64,000 nucleotides of DNA from an uncultured Prevotella sp. (GTDB lineage: Bacteria; Bacteroidota; Bacteroidia; Bacteroidales; Bacteroidaceae). This document shows positions 50,815 to 59,998 of the stretch, in pieces. Position 1 is the stretch's first letter. Every line of letters starts with the position of its first letter. The stretch lies in the NCBI GenBank assembly GCA_900314935.1, contig OMXE01000001.1, forward strand, positions 62,001-126,000. The letters run 5' to 3'. Both the position numbers and the translations under genes were made by a program. The notes under the pieces are model-generated. The model saw nothing but the letters and a program-made list of their open reading frames with translations. It did not search any database and had not been told where the DNA came from.

Positions 50815-52449
50815 TTAATAGGTATAGAGCTTGATGTGGAGAATTTTCCACTCACCCACGCTGATGCGGGCATGACGACCTTGGTGGGTCTGGTCGCCAT
50901 TATGACGGCGGAGATAATGCATGGTGCCGTTAGAGGAGATGGAGACTTCATCGACTGACAGCAGACCGAGACGGGCTCCTCTAAACTTTGTGCTTGAGGC
51001 ATTGGATTTTGTGCGTTCTCCTCCAGCTTCGGCAAAACCATCCTCGCCTAATTGTTTCGATACTTCCTGCTGCTTCTCTGTGGATGTCTTAAAATCGATG
51101 ACCACTCCACTGCCAGCCAAGAGGTATTCATATTTGCCAAGACGGATAAGCATGGCACCGCCTTCTGGCCAAGTGGAACCATCGGTGGCGCGTGAATCCC
51201 ATGGTAGTGTGAAATAATGGCGGCATGTCATTACAACCCCCATGTCGTCTATGATTCGTTCCTGATCGTCTTGGTCGAAGAGTAATCCCCAGGAGCCATC
51301 GCCAATCTTTTTATAGGAAGAGAGATGGAATACTTGCGAAAGCAGGTCGTAGGCTTTCGTTACCGTTTCGGATTCGTGATTAGAGGCTTGGTCGATAGCA
51401 AAAGGACTGAAGCCTAATGCCTGGTGTTCGCCGAAGACATAAAGGGCACGCACACCGCTATTCTCACAGCATCGGCTCTCAGGAATGAAGAGTCGGTTCT
51501 TGATGCTTCCTCCATCTTGAGGACGTGAGGGCAAGGCGTATTGTGAAGCCCATGACTTGAAACCTGTATCGTAGATATCTGGGGCGAGGATGTCTATACT
51601 CGGAGCACCTGCTTTCCAGATGTCTGCAAGGTGAGCCAACGGACCGGCTGACGGGTATTCGCCAGGTTTGCGCCCCCGACTGTTCATCGCGGCATTCACA
51701 TAGATGGGGATGTCGTGGATGCGTCTGACAGTCTGCGCCAGCTGTTCCACATAGCAGGCATAGTGCCAGGCCATGAACTTCTCGTCGGCATAGTCATCCG
51801 TGCCGAATACTTCACTCCATGATCCTTGCTTCTTGATGTTTAGTGCTTTGAGTAAGGCTTTGGGAACTGACTGCTGATGGGCTTTCTCTGCTAATGGAGA
51901 GTGGTCGCGTGCCGATTCCAGCATGCCAATTTCGTTCTCTATCTGAATCATGATCACCACCTCGCGCTGAGGATCTTTTTGGGCGATATGCCGCATCAGT
52001 GCAGAGAATGCCTTTTGGTCGGCTTGCAATACGTTGTCGCTGAAACACGAGGCAATCTCCAGTGGTTTTCCTTCGGCTGTCATTGCCCTTGGAAACCGTT
52101 TCACGTCGCGCTTGAACCACTCTGGTGCATAGCACGACATGGAGTTCTTCCAAGCTCCGAACCAGAGAGGTATAATCTTCAGTCCTTGTTGGCGAGCCAC
52201 ATCGATGGTCCGGTCGATAAGCGTGAAATCCATCTGACCTTCCACGGGCTCCATCAGTTCCCAATAGACCGGTACGAGCACGGTGTTCAGTCCTAACTGT
52301 TTCATGCGTGGCAGTACCTCGTCGATATCACCGACTGACGTAGCAGCTGAATTACTCAACTCTCCGCCAAGAATCACAAAGTCTTTTAGCTGTGCATGAG
52401 CGCAGACAGCCAATAGCAGACTCATCAAGATGGTCGTTATTCTTTTCAT
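50815..52449 (-). CDS. Secreted beta-galactosidase-like glycoside hydrolase (GH35/GH42 type, DUF5597)
   Basis: 544 residues with signal peptide (TTILMSLLLAVCAHAQ). TIM-barrel start 'VLPRMKQLGLNTVLVPVYWE', acid/base region MIQIENEIGM (Glu pair) and the second catalytic candidate in 'RLFIPESRC'; the C-terminal beta region corresponds to DUF5597. Such enzymes cut beta-galactosides or related glycans in Bacteroidota. Last gene of the argS-rnhA run (26 bases after the RNase H gene), an odd pairing with housekeeping genes. It has no susC/susD partner nearby. Confidence 0.85.
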   Translation of the reverse strand: MKRITTILMSLLLAVCAHAQLKDFVILGGELSNSAATSVGDIDEVLPRMKQLGLNTVLVPVYWELMEPVEGQMDFTLIDRTIDVARQQGLKIIPLWFGAWKNSMSCYAPEWFKRDVKRFPRAMTAEGKPLEIASCFSDNVLQADQKAFSALMRHIAQKDPQREVVIMIQIENEIGMLESARDHSPLAEKAHQQSVPKALLKALNIKKQGSWSEVFGTDDYADEKFMAWHYACYVEQLAQTVRRIHDIPIYVNAAMNSRGRKPGEYPSAGPLAHLADIWKAGAPSIDILAPDIYDTGFKSWASQYALPSRPQDGGSIKNRLFIPESRCCENSGVRALYVFGEHQALGFSPFAIDQASNHESETVTKAYDLLSQVFHLSSYKKIGDGSWGLLFDQDDQERIIDDMGVVMTCRHYFTLPWDSRATDGSTWPEGGAMLIRLGKYEYLLAGSGVVIDFKTSTEKQQEVSKQLGEDGFAEAGGERTKSNASSTKFRGARLGLLSVDEVSISSNGTMHYLRRHNGDQTHQGRHARISVGEWKILHIKLYTY

Positions 52450-52475
52450 GCAGAAATCGAGTAATCGTTTTGTTG

Positions 52476-52943
52476 TTATTTCCTTCCGAAATCAGCGGGA
52501 ATCTCGCCCCATTGGGCGGTTTCCCATTTGATGATAGGGTTGTGGAAGGTATTGGTGCGGAGCCAGTTCTCGGCACGGGCGATGATCTGGTGCAGCTGTT
52601 CTGTTTCGGGATTGTGGGGAAGGGTGGTCTTACAACGTTTCTTGTTTACCCAAAGAATGGCATTGTAGCTGTCGCTATAAATGGTTTTGCATATTCCCAT
52701 TTGCTGTTGTAAGGCCAGGGCGTGAACAATGGCCAGGAACTCCCCGATGTTGTTGGTGCCAAATACCGGACCGAAATGGAATACCTGCTGACCCGTGGCG
52801 AGGTCAATGCCTTGGTATTCCATCATGCCTGGGTTGCCGCTGCAAGCTGCGTCAACAGCCCATGCTGAAGCACTTACCTCTAAAGGTAAGGGCAGTACCG
52901 TATCATGACGGTTCTCCGGTGGATTTACGGGTTCTGTTGCCAT
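52476..52943 (-). CDS. rnhA: RNase H-fold protein (RNase HI-like)
   Basis: 155 residues. RNase H core with acidic positions in WAVDAACSGNPGMMEYQG, TNNIGEFLAIVHAL and 'TIYSDSYNAILWVNKK', and a C-terminal ADFGRK Asp. An N-terminal Pro-rich extension (MATEPVNPPENRH) is present. The first Asp-containing strand differs from E. coli RNase HI, as in many Bacteroidota viroplasmin-less forms. It should remove RNA from RNA-DNA hybrids. Located 13 bases after argS. Confidence 0.9.
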   Translation of the reverse strand: MATEPVNPPENRHDTVLPLPLEVSASAWAVDAACSGNPGMMEYQGIDLATGQQVFHFGPVFGTNNIGEFLAIVHALALQQQMGICKTIYSDSYNAILWVNKKRCKTTLPHNPETEQLHQIIARAENWLRTNTFHNPIIKWETAQWGEIPADFGRK

Positions 52944-52956
52944 AGTTTAAAGGCTC

Positions 52957-54753
52957 TTACATCCTCTCAGGTACCTCGATTCCTAATAGGGCCATGCCGT
53001 TCTTGATGATCTTCGCCACGTTGCGGGCAATCAGTAGACGAACGGCCTTCTTCTGCTCATCCGGCTCATTGAGGATGCTGTAATCGTGGTAGAACTGGTT
53101 GAACACCTTCGTCAGCTCATAGCAGTAGTTAGCAATGCCGCTGGGTGAATAGTCCTTGCCAGCCTGTTCTACAGCCGCACCGTATTCGCTCATCTTCTGG
53201 ATAAGCTCAATTTCTTTGTCGCTGAGGCTAGTTGAACTAGTTTTACTAGGATTACTAGTTATACTAGAATCACCAGCGGCTTTCCGCAGGATGCTGCGGA
53301 TGCGGGCATGGGTGTATTGGATGAAGGGGCCTGTGTTGCCGTTGAAGTCGATGCTCTCCTCAGGGTTGAAGAGCATGTTCTTACGGGCATCCACTTTCAG
53401 GATGAAGTATTTCAGGGCGCCCATACCCACGATGTTGGCAATCTCGTTGCGCTCCTCCTCGCTCATATCGGCGAACTTACCCAACTCGATGGATGTCTTC
53501 AGGGCATCGTCCACCATCAGCTGCATCAGGTCGTCGGCATCCACCACGGTACCCTCACGACTCTTCATCTTACCGTTGGGCAGTTCCACCATACCGTAAG
53601 AGAAGTGTACAAGTTCCTTGCCCCACTTGAATCCTAAACGGTCGAGCAGGATGGAAAGCACCTGGAAGTGGTAGTTCTGTTCGTTGCCCACCACATAGAT
53701 CATCTTGTCGATGGGGTAGTCGTTGAAACGCATCTCGGCTGTACCGATATCCTGTGTCATATACACGCTCGTACCATCGGAACGGAGCAGCAGCTTCTTG
53801 TCGAGTCCCTCGTTGGTGAGGTCGGCCCACACACTATTATCCTCATGGCGCTCGAAAAGACCGTTGGCCAGTCCTTCCTCCACCTTAGCCTTTCCTTTGA
53901 GGTAGGTCTGCGATTCATAATAGATCTTATCGAAGCTTACACCGAGTTTCTTGTAAGTCTCGTCGAAACCGGCATATACCCAGTTGTTCATCTTCTCCCA
54001 CAAGGCGCGCACCTCGGGGTCGTTCTGCTCCCACTTCACGAGCATCTCATGGGCTTCCTTGATGAGCGGAGCCTCCTGCTTGGCTTTCTCCTCATCCATG
54101 CCCTGAGCCATGAGTTCCTTAACTTCCTCACGGTAGTGCTTGTCGAAGAGCACATAGTAGTCGCCAATCAGGTGATCGCCTTTCTTGCCGCTGCTCTCAG
54201 GTGTTTCGCCATTACCCCATTTCAGCCAAGCCAGCATCGACTTGCAGATATGAATACCGCGGTCGTTCACGATATTGGTCTTCACTACCTTGTTTCCATT
54301 GGCTGCCATGATCTGTGCCAGCGACCACCCAAGGAGGTTGTTGCGTACATGTCCTAAGTGAAGGGGTTTATTGGTGTTGGGAGATGAGTATTCAATCATG
54401 ACCAACGGAGAATCGTCCGTGGCAGCTTTCTCTCCATAATGCGGATCGGCATCGATGGTGTTCAGCAAATCCAACCATGCTGTTTGCGAGATAACCAGGT
54501 TAAGGAATCCCTTAACCACGTTGAAGTCGGCTACCTCAGCGATATTTGCTTTCAGCCATTCGCCGATTTCCTGTGCCGTTGCTTCCGGACTCTTCCTTGA
54601 GAGTTTCAGGAAGGGAAATACCACCAGTGTGAGGTTCCCCTCGAATTCTGCTCTGGTCTTTTGCAACTGTACCATCTTCTCGGGTACATCCTGTCCATAC
54701 AATGCTTTGATAGCCTCCATCACAGAGGCTGACAACTTATTCTCAATGTTCAT
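52957..54753 (-). CDS. argS: Arginyl-tRNA synthetase
   Basis: 598 residues, class I. N-terminal Add-1 domain, HIGH motif in SSPNTNKPLHLGHVRNN, and KMSKS-like GKMKSREG; the C-terminal DALR anticodon-binding domain ends LLGIEVPERM. At residues ~496-509 the chain contains a Ser/Thr-rich insert (SSITSNPSKTSSTSLS) encoded by a 9-bp tandem repeat (53228-53267), between the catalytic core and the helical anticodon domain. Two upstream elements: an ~85-base candidate RNA with its own terminator (54819-54903), and a closer promoter (TTTG 54809-54812, 20 bases, TAACTTCG 54781-54788 on the minus strand). Confidence 0.96.
   Translation of the reverse strand: MNIENKLSASVMEAIKALYGQDVPEKMVQLQKTRAEFEGNLTLVVFPFLKLSRKSPEATAQEIGEWLKANIAEVADFNVVKGFLNLVISQTAWLDLLNTIDADPHYGEKAATDDSPLVMIEYSSPNTNKPLHLGHVRNNLLGWSLAQIMAANGNKVVKTNIVNDRGIHICKSMLAWLKWGNGETPESSGKKGDHLIGDYYVLFDKHYREEVKELMAQGMDEEKAKQEAPLIKEAHEMLVKWEQNDPEVRALWEKMNNWVYAGFDETYKKLGVSFDKIYYESQTYLKGKAKVEEGLANGLFERHEDNSVWADLTNEGLDKKLLLRSDGTSVYMTQDIGTAEMRFNDYPIDKMIYVVGNEQNYHFQVLSILLDRLGFKWGKELVHFSYGMVELPNGKMKSREGTVVDADDLMQLMVDDALKTSIELGKFADMSEEERNEIANIVGMGALKYFILKVDARKNMLFNPEESIDFNGNTGPFIQYTHARIRSILRKAAGDSSITSNPSKTSSTSLSDKEIELIQKMSEYGAAVEQAGKDYSPSGIANYCYELTKVFNQFYHDYSILNEPDEQKKAVRLLIARNVAKIIKNGMALLGIEVPERM
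53228..53267 (-). repeat. 9-bp tandem repeat inside argS
   Basis: CTAG at 53228, 53237, 53246, 53255 and 53264, an exact 9-base period; the words are CTAGTTGAA, CTAGTTTTA, CTAGGATTA, CTAGTTATA. Keeps the reading frame (three residues per unit). Confidence 0.9.
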
Positions 54754-54818
54754 ATCGATATGCGCTTTTGAATTTGGCTGCGAAGTTACGATAATTTAGG
54801 CGGACTACCAAATAATTC

Positions 54819-54903
54819 AAAAAAAAAGTTTGGCGTGACATCTCGTCAGGCCAAACGAAAAAAGTATAATTATATTATGAAACGATGATAAGCTAACAAA
54901 ATC
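54819..54903 (-). ncRNA. Candidate ~85-base small RNA upstream of argS
   Basis: Minus-strand promoter 54908-54939 (fully consensus) and, about 50 bases downstream, a terminator hairpin (GTTTGGC-TGAC paired with GTCA-GCCAAAC, one mismatch, 5-base loop) followed by nine T (54819-54827). argS has another promoter beyond this point, so the transcript looks independent of argS rather than an attenuated leader. No ORF. Target and family unknown. Confidence 0.5.
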
Positions 54904-54907
54904 GCTG

Positions 54908-54939
54908 CAAAGGTATGGCTTTTCTTTGAAACGACCAAA
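54908..54939 (-). promoter_or_regulatory. Consensus promoter of the argS-upstream small RNA
   Basis: Minus strand: TTTG (54936-54939), 20 bases, TACCTTTG (54908-54915). Confidence 0.87.
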
Positions 54940-55003
54940 TAAAAAGGAAAGAAATTTTTCAGATTCAAACAAAATCGTACAATAATTCTTCAAATTGAAA
55001 CAT

Positions 55004-56902
55004 TTATTCCTCTTTTTCAATGAAACGATAAAGTTTCCGGTAGAAGGGATGCTGAGTCAGCGTACTGGTATCTCCCAAGATGATCAGTTTCATGCGAGCC
55101 CTGGTAATGGCCACATTCATTCGACGAAGGTCGCGCAGGAAACCAATCTGTCCTTCGGCGTTGGCACGCACCAGTGAGATGAGGATGATGTCCCGTTCCT
55201 GTCCTTGGAAACCATCCACGGTATTGATGCTGATATGACTCCTGTACGGCTTGAAAAACGGGCGTTTCTTTATCTGCTGTCGCAGGTATTGTACCTGTGC
55301 CCGATAGGGTGAGATGATGCCCACATCGATATGCTCGTCCAGGATGCGTTGCTTACCGATCTTTTCGAAGTATCGCTCCAGAACGGCCATTGTCAGTTCG
55401 GCCTCCGTCTTGTTCACTCGTCCGAAGGTCTCACCGATGAATTCCTCTTTCGCATCGATATCCGATGTGTCTATCCATTCAATAGGTTCGTCATAGTCGA
55501 GTATGCCACGGTACTTCACCTCAGGGGCACTCTCCACCTGTCCGTGGTAGAAATAATCACTGGAGAAGCGCATGATCTCATCGTTCATGCGGTATTGTAT
55601 CCGCAGCAGCGTCACCACATCCGGTTTGTTTTCCACGATGCGCTCCATCAGTGTCTTGTCAAGACCGCCATGCATGGCCGCCAGACTCTTGATGGTGGGT
55701 GGTAGCTGACAGTGGTCGCCGGCCAGAATCACGCGGGTGGCCTTCCGAATGGGAATCCAACAGGCCGCCTCCAAGGCCTGTGCCGCCTCGTCGATGAACA
55801 AGGTCCCGTATTTCTGACCTTGTAGCAGACGGTTGGCACTGCCCACCAAGGTGCAGGCAATGACGCGAGCCTCACCGAACAGCTCCGCATTGATGCGTAT
55901 CTCCAGTTCGGTGGCCCGACTTTTCAACCGTTCAATCTTCTGGTGGTATTTCTCGTCACCCCGTTTGCGGTGTTGTCTGATCTCACGAATCGTCTTACGG
56001 ATAGCCCACAGGGCGGGGTAGTCGGGATGCGCCTCAAAGCGCCGTTCGTAAGTAAACGACAGCATTTTGTCGTTTACCTTACTCGGATTACCGATACGCA
56101 GGACGTTGATTCCACGGTCGACCAATCGTTCACTGATCCAATCGACAGCCATATTACTCTGCGCACATACCAATACCTGGTTCTCGCGCATCAGCGTCTC
56201 ATAGATGGCCTCTACCAATGTGGTGGTCTTACCCGTTCCCGGCGGACCGTGGACGATGCTCACATCCTTGGCACAGAGCACCTCGTTTACCGCATGCTCC
56301 TGCATCTTGTTCAGGTAGGGGAAGCGTAGCTGACTGAATGTGAAGCGCTGGGCCTTCATCGAAGGCGTGTAGAACAGGTCGCGCAAATAGGACAACCGGT
56401 TTCCCTTGGCCTTGATCACCCGGTCGAGTGCCTCGAACATTATCTTGTAGCTGGTCTCGTCGAACGACAGCTGCACACCTACAGGATCGGTGCTGGCCAG
56501 GACATCAGCGATAGGAGCTGCATCAGGGACGGTTACCACCATGCGGTTCCCATCCACAAAGCTCACCGTACCGGTAAAGCTAAGATGGGTCAGGGATTGG
56601 GGCTGACCTGCTAAACGAAAAAAGGAGACGGGGCGACCGAACTCGAAGTTATGTTCAATCTCCTCGTCTCCTGTGCGGAATACCTCAATACATAATTGGT
56701 TCAGACTGTTGTAATAGCTCTTGCCAGGTTTCAGGGGAAACCACGCATCACCTCGCTTGATTCTTCGCTGCAGACCCATGGTCTCGGTCTGCTTGCGGAA
56801 TATTTCCTTCTCGCAATTATACTCAATCTCCAGCAGCATACGTTGCTGCTGGAGAGCGAGAATGGGGGAGGATACCCTCTGTTGAGAAGGACCTGATGCC
56901 AT
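55004..56902 (-). CDS. SF1B DNA/RNA helicase, IGHMBP2/DNA2 type
   Basis: 632 residues. Walker A VHGPPGTGKTTTLVEAIYET, motif II LFIDEAAQALEAACWIP, DHCQLPPTIKS, YRMNDEIMRFSSDYFY, VDGFQGQERDIILISLVR and the C-terminal 'TRARMKLIILGD'. The N-terminal beta-barrel-like region (AWFPLKPGKSYYNSLNQ) matches the type seen in IGHMBP2-like bacterial proteins. Probably a 5'-3' helicase on DNA or RNA. No nuclease domain is visible, unlike the helicase at 30365. It follows the GH3 gene by 26 bases. Confidence 0.9.
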   Translation of the reverse strand: MASGPSQQRVSSPILALQQQRMLLEIEYNCEKEIFRKQTETMGLQRRIKRGDAWFPLKPGKSYYNSLNQLCIEVFRTGDEEIEHNFEFGRPVSFFRLAGQPQSLTHLSFTGTVSFVDGNRMVVTVPDAAPIADVLASTDPVGVQLSFDETSYKIMFEALDRVIKAKGNRLSYLRDLFYTPSMKAQRFTFSQLRFPYLNKMQEHAVNEVLCAKDVSIVHGPPGTGKTTTLVEAIYETLMRENQVLVCAQSNMAVDWISERLVDRGINVLRIGNPSKVNDKMLSFTYERRFEAHPDYPALWAIRKTIREIRQHRKRGDEKYHQKIERLKSRATELEIRINAELFGEARVIACTLVGSANRLLQGQKYGTLFIDEAAQALEAACWIPIRKATRVILAGDHCQLPPTIKSLAAMHGGLDKTLMERIVENKPDVVTLLRIQYRMNDEIMRFSSDYFYHGQVESAPEVKYRGILDYDEPIEWIDTSDIDAKEEFIGETFGRVNKTEAELTMAVLERYFEKIGKQRILDEHIDVGIISPYRAQVQYLRQQIKKRPFFKPYRSHISINTVDGFQGQERDIILISLVRANAEGQIGFLRDLRRMNVAITRARMKLIILGDTSTLTQHPFYRKLYRFIEKEE

Positions 56903-56928
56903 TGTAAAACAGTCTGTGTCGTGGACGA

Positions 56929-59874
56929 TTACTTCACCACGAAGTCAAGACTCTGCAGGTCCTTGTCGAGTGAAGACGAACCATAGAGAATCTGATAGCG
57001 TCCAGGACGGGTAGAGAGTTCATCGATGGACGGGTCGTAGTACTCGAATGACTCTCCGTCGAGGGTGATGACAGCCTTGGCGGTCTGACCTGGTTCGATA
57101 CTCACCTTCTGGAAGCCCTTGAGCGACTTGATCGGTGCTTCGGGATAGTCAAGAGCCTTGACATATACCTGTACGATTTCATCACCAGCACGCTTACCGG
57201 TATTGGTAACCGGAACGGTCAGTGTAACTGTTCCGTCTTCCTTCATGGCCTTCTTCGACAGCTTACCCTTTCCATAAGCAAAAGAGGTGTATGACATACC
57301 ATAACCGAAAGCATACTGCGGCTCACCGCGGAAGTAACGGTAGGTACGGTTCTCCATGCTATAGTCGAGGAAGTCGGGCAGATCGTTGTTGGAACGGTAG
57401 AAGGTTACCGGCAGCTTACCGCTCGGGTTGTAGTCGCCGAAGATTACGTCAGCCAGTGCCTTGGCACCACCCTGACCAGCATACCAAGCCTGGAGGAGGG
57501 CGTCGTACTGACCGTCAACACTACCGAAGGCGATGGCAGAACCAGAACAGTTCACAAAGATAACGGGCTTGCCGGTCTTGTGCATAGCCTTGACAAGCAA
57601 CTGCTGTACTACAGGCAGTTCGATGTCCTGCTTGTCACCACCCTCACCTTCCATGCGGGCAGAGATACCACCGATGATGATGATGGCGTCGGCCACCTTC
57701 ACCTCGTTGGCCAGATCGGTGAAGTCAGCCAGCTTACGCTCGCAGATATCACCGCGCAGCATCGCGAAATTGCCGTTGCCACGACCATATTCAATTACTA
57801 CGTTATAGTCCTTGCCTTTCTCTACGGGGAATGATTTGTAATCAGCGCCACGGCGTCCGAAACCGCCGAAACCGCCAAAGCCACGGCGACCACCGCCCTT
57901 GTTCTCTTCCACCACCTCGTCGTTCACCTTCAGAACATAGCCGTTATCGGTAGAGAGCGTGTACTTCATCTCACCGGTGAAGGTGGCAGTATATTTACCG
58001 CTGATGCGTACAGAGAGGTTATCATTATCAACACCCTCGGCAAAACCCCAAGCACCGAAGGTTGAGAAGTTCAGCTCGTTGTAGTAGTCGGTCTTGACAG
58101 GCTCGCCAGACAGGTCCTTGTTGTTCCAGAACTCTACCTTCACGCCCTTGCCGTCGTTGAAGTCCTGCAGATGATGAACGGTAGTGTATTCGTCGTTCAG
58201 CTCACATGCCTTCTCGTAGATGATCTTTGCATTGGGCACAGCCTGACGGATACCTTCGAGCAGTGAGTGCTGGTGTGCTTTGGTAGGTGTGCCACCGTAG
58301 TTACCGTTCAGCAGCTCCACGTCCTCAGCATTCGGACCGAGTACAGCCAGTGTCTTGATATTCTTTGAGAGGGGCAGTACGTTACCCTTGTTCTCCAACA
58401 GTACCATGGATTCGCGGGCAGCCTGAGTAGCCAGCTCGTCGTTCTTCTCACTGCTAATCACCTCGGGCTTGAGGTTAGCCCATGGAATCATATCGGCGGG
58501 GTCGAACATACCCAGCTCGAAACGACCGTACAATGTCTTGCGCAGATGACCATCCAAGGTGCTCTCCTTGATCAAGCCCTTCTGCAAAGCCTCGGTAAGC
58601 ACCATGAACACCTTACCGCACTCCAGGTCGGTACCGTTGAGAACGGCATCAACCGAAGCAGACAGCGGGTCCTTGTGTGTCTCATGCTGACCTCTATTAT
58701 AGAAATTATTGATAGCATCGCAGTCGGTAAGCACAATACCGTCGTAGCCCCATTTGTTGCGGAGGATATCCACCAGCAGACGGTCGCTTGTACAGCAAGG
58801 AACTCCCTCGTAGCGGTTATACGCGCACATCACCTCACGTACATTACCTTTCTTTACCAATGCCTTGAAGGCGGGGAGGTAGGTTTCCCAAAGGTCGCGC
58901 ATGGAAACAACAGCGTTGTAAGAGTGGCGCAAGGGTTCTGGACCGCTGTGTACGGCATAGTGCTTGGCACAGGCGTGTGTCTTGAAATACTTATCGTTGT
59001 CGCCCTGCATACCCAGAACGGTCTCTACACCGAGAACAGCATTCAGGTAAGGATCCTCACCACAGGTCTCCTGACCACGACCCCATCTCGGATCACGGAA
59101 GATATTCACGTTAGGACACCAGAAGGTGAGCTCGGGGTTGCCAGGGTAGTAGGTGGCACCCATCTTCACGTTGAATACATTATGGTCGGAACGGTTCCAG
59201 TTGGCACGTGCCTCATCGGAAACGGCTGAGAACACCTCACGAACCTGCTGCGGATTGAAGGCAGCTGCCATACCGATGGGTTGGGGGAATACGGTGTAAT
59301 CGCTCTGGCGCACACCATGACAAGCCTCGCTCCACCAGTTATACGAAGGAATGCCCAGACGGTCGATGGAAACCGACTTGTTCATCATCAGTCCTACCTT
59401 CTCCTCTGGGGTGAGCAGCGAGATGAGGTTCTCCACACGCTCTGCGTATGACAGACTGGTATCCTGATACGGATACTTGCTCACAGCACCACCCTCGTTG
59501 GCAATGGCTTTCACTGTAAGGGCACCGAGAGAGATACCGTTCACGTCGCGCAGGTTTACGCTACCGTTCTTTACGCCCGTTGACTTGATCGGATTCAGCG
59601 TTACCAGCACCTCTGCCTTCTCACCCGGCATGATGGCTTCGGTGGGATAGACGGCCTGGATGCAGTCGCAAGTACTCACGAACTTTCCGATGGTAACAGG
59701 CGCCTTGGAAGTGTTCTGCAGGATGAAGGTGTGGCACACGGCACCTGCAGCCGCATTGATGGTACCGAAGTCCCATTCGTATGCGTTGAAGGATACAGGA
59801 CTCTTCTTACTCTGAGCCCAAACAGGCGCTGTCAGCAACAGCGCAAGAATAGCGATAATTGTTTTTCTTTTCAT
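56929..59874 (-). CDS. Secreted GH3 beta-glucosidase with DUF1573 and PA14-type domains
   Basis: 981 residues from ATG 59874 (signal peptide TIIAILALLLTAPVWAQ). Order: DUF1573-like Ig domain (~25-130, AYEWDFGTINAAAG, STCDCIQAVYP), GH3 barrel (~150-455, with Asp in DGIVLTDCDAINNF as probable nucleophile), GH3 C domain, split by a PA14-like insertion (~565-700, KVEFWNNKDLSGEPVKTDYY) carrying a Gly/Arg-rich loop (GGGRRGFGGFGGFGRRG), and a fibronectin-III-like end. It cleaves beta-glucosides or beta-xylosides from plant glycans in the periplasm or outside. The minus-strand box TACTTTTG lies at 59908-59915. Confidence 0.93.
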   Translation of the reverse strand: MKRKTIIAILALLLTAPVWAQSKKSPVSFNAYEWDFGTINAAAGAVCHTFILQNTSKAPVTIGKFVSTCDCIQAVYPTEAIMPGEKAEVLVTLNPIKSTGVKNGSVNLRDVNGISLGALTVKAIANEGGAVSKYPYQDTSLSYAERVENLISLLTPEEKVGLMMNKSVSIDRLGIPSYNWWSEACHGVRQSDYTVFPQPIGMAAAFNPQQVREVFSAVSDEARANWNRSDHNVFNVKMGATYYPGNPELTFWCPNVNIFRDPRWGRGQETCGEDPYLNAVLGVETVLGMQGDNDKYFKTHACAKHYAVHSGPEPLRHSYNAVVSMRDLWETYLPAFKALVKKGNVREVMCAYNRYEGVPCCTSDRLLVDILRNKWGYDGIVLTDCDAINNFYNRGQHETHKDPLSASVDAVLNGTDLECGKVFMVLTEALQKGLIKESTLDGHLRKTLYGRFELGMFDPADMIPWANLKPEVISSEKNDELATQAARESMVLLENKGNVLPLSKNIKTLAVLGPNAEDVELLNGNYGGTPTKAHQHSLLEGIRQAVPNAKIIYEKACELNDEYTTVHHLQDFNDGKGVKVEFWNNKDLSGEPVKTDYYNELNFSTFGAWGFAEGVDNDNLSVRISGKYTATFTGEMKYTLSTDNGYVLKVNDEVVEENKGGGRRGFGGFGGFGRRGADYKSFPVEKGKDYNVVIEYGRGNGNFAMLRGDICERKLADFTDLANEVKVADAIIIIGGISARMEGEGGDKQDIELPVVQQLLVKAMHKTGKPVIFVNCSGSAIAFGSVDGQYDALLQAWYAGQGGAKALADVIFGDYNPSGKLPVTFYRSNNDLPDFLDYSMENRTYRYFRGEPQYAFGYGMSYTSFAYGKGKLSKKAMKEDGTVTLTVPVTNTGKRAGDEIVQVYVKALDYPEAPIKSLKGFQKVSIEPGQTAKAVITLDGESFEYYDPSIDELSTRPGRYQILYGSSSLDKDLQSLDFVVK

Positions 59875-59998
59875 GACTGTCTTTATGAGAATTTGAATAA
59901 TTGTTTGCAAAAGTACAATTTTTTGATGACAAAAAGTAATGATTTGGAATTATTTTGTATCTTTGCGGAAATATTACTATTAAACTATTATTAAAATT

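Noticed and set aside
54754..54903. T-box riboswitch in front of argS
   Set aside because: The segment before the terminator is only ~50 bases, with no specifier stem or T-box sequence; Bacteroidota are not known for T-boxes.
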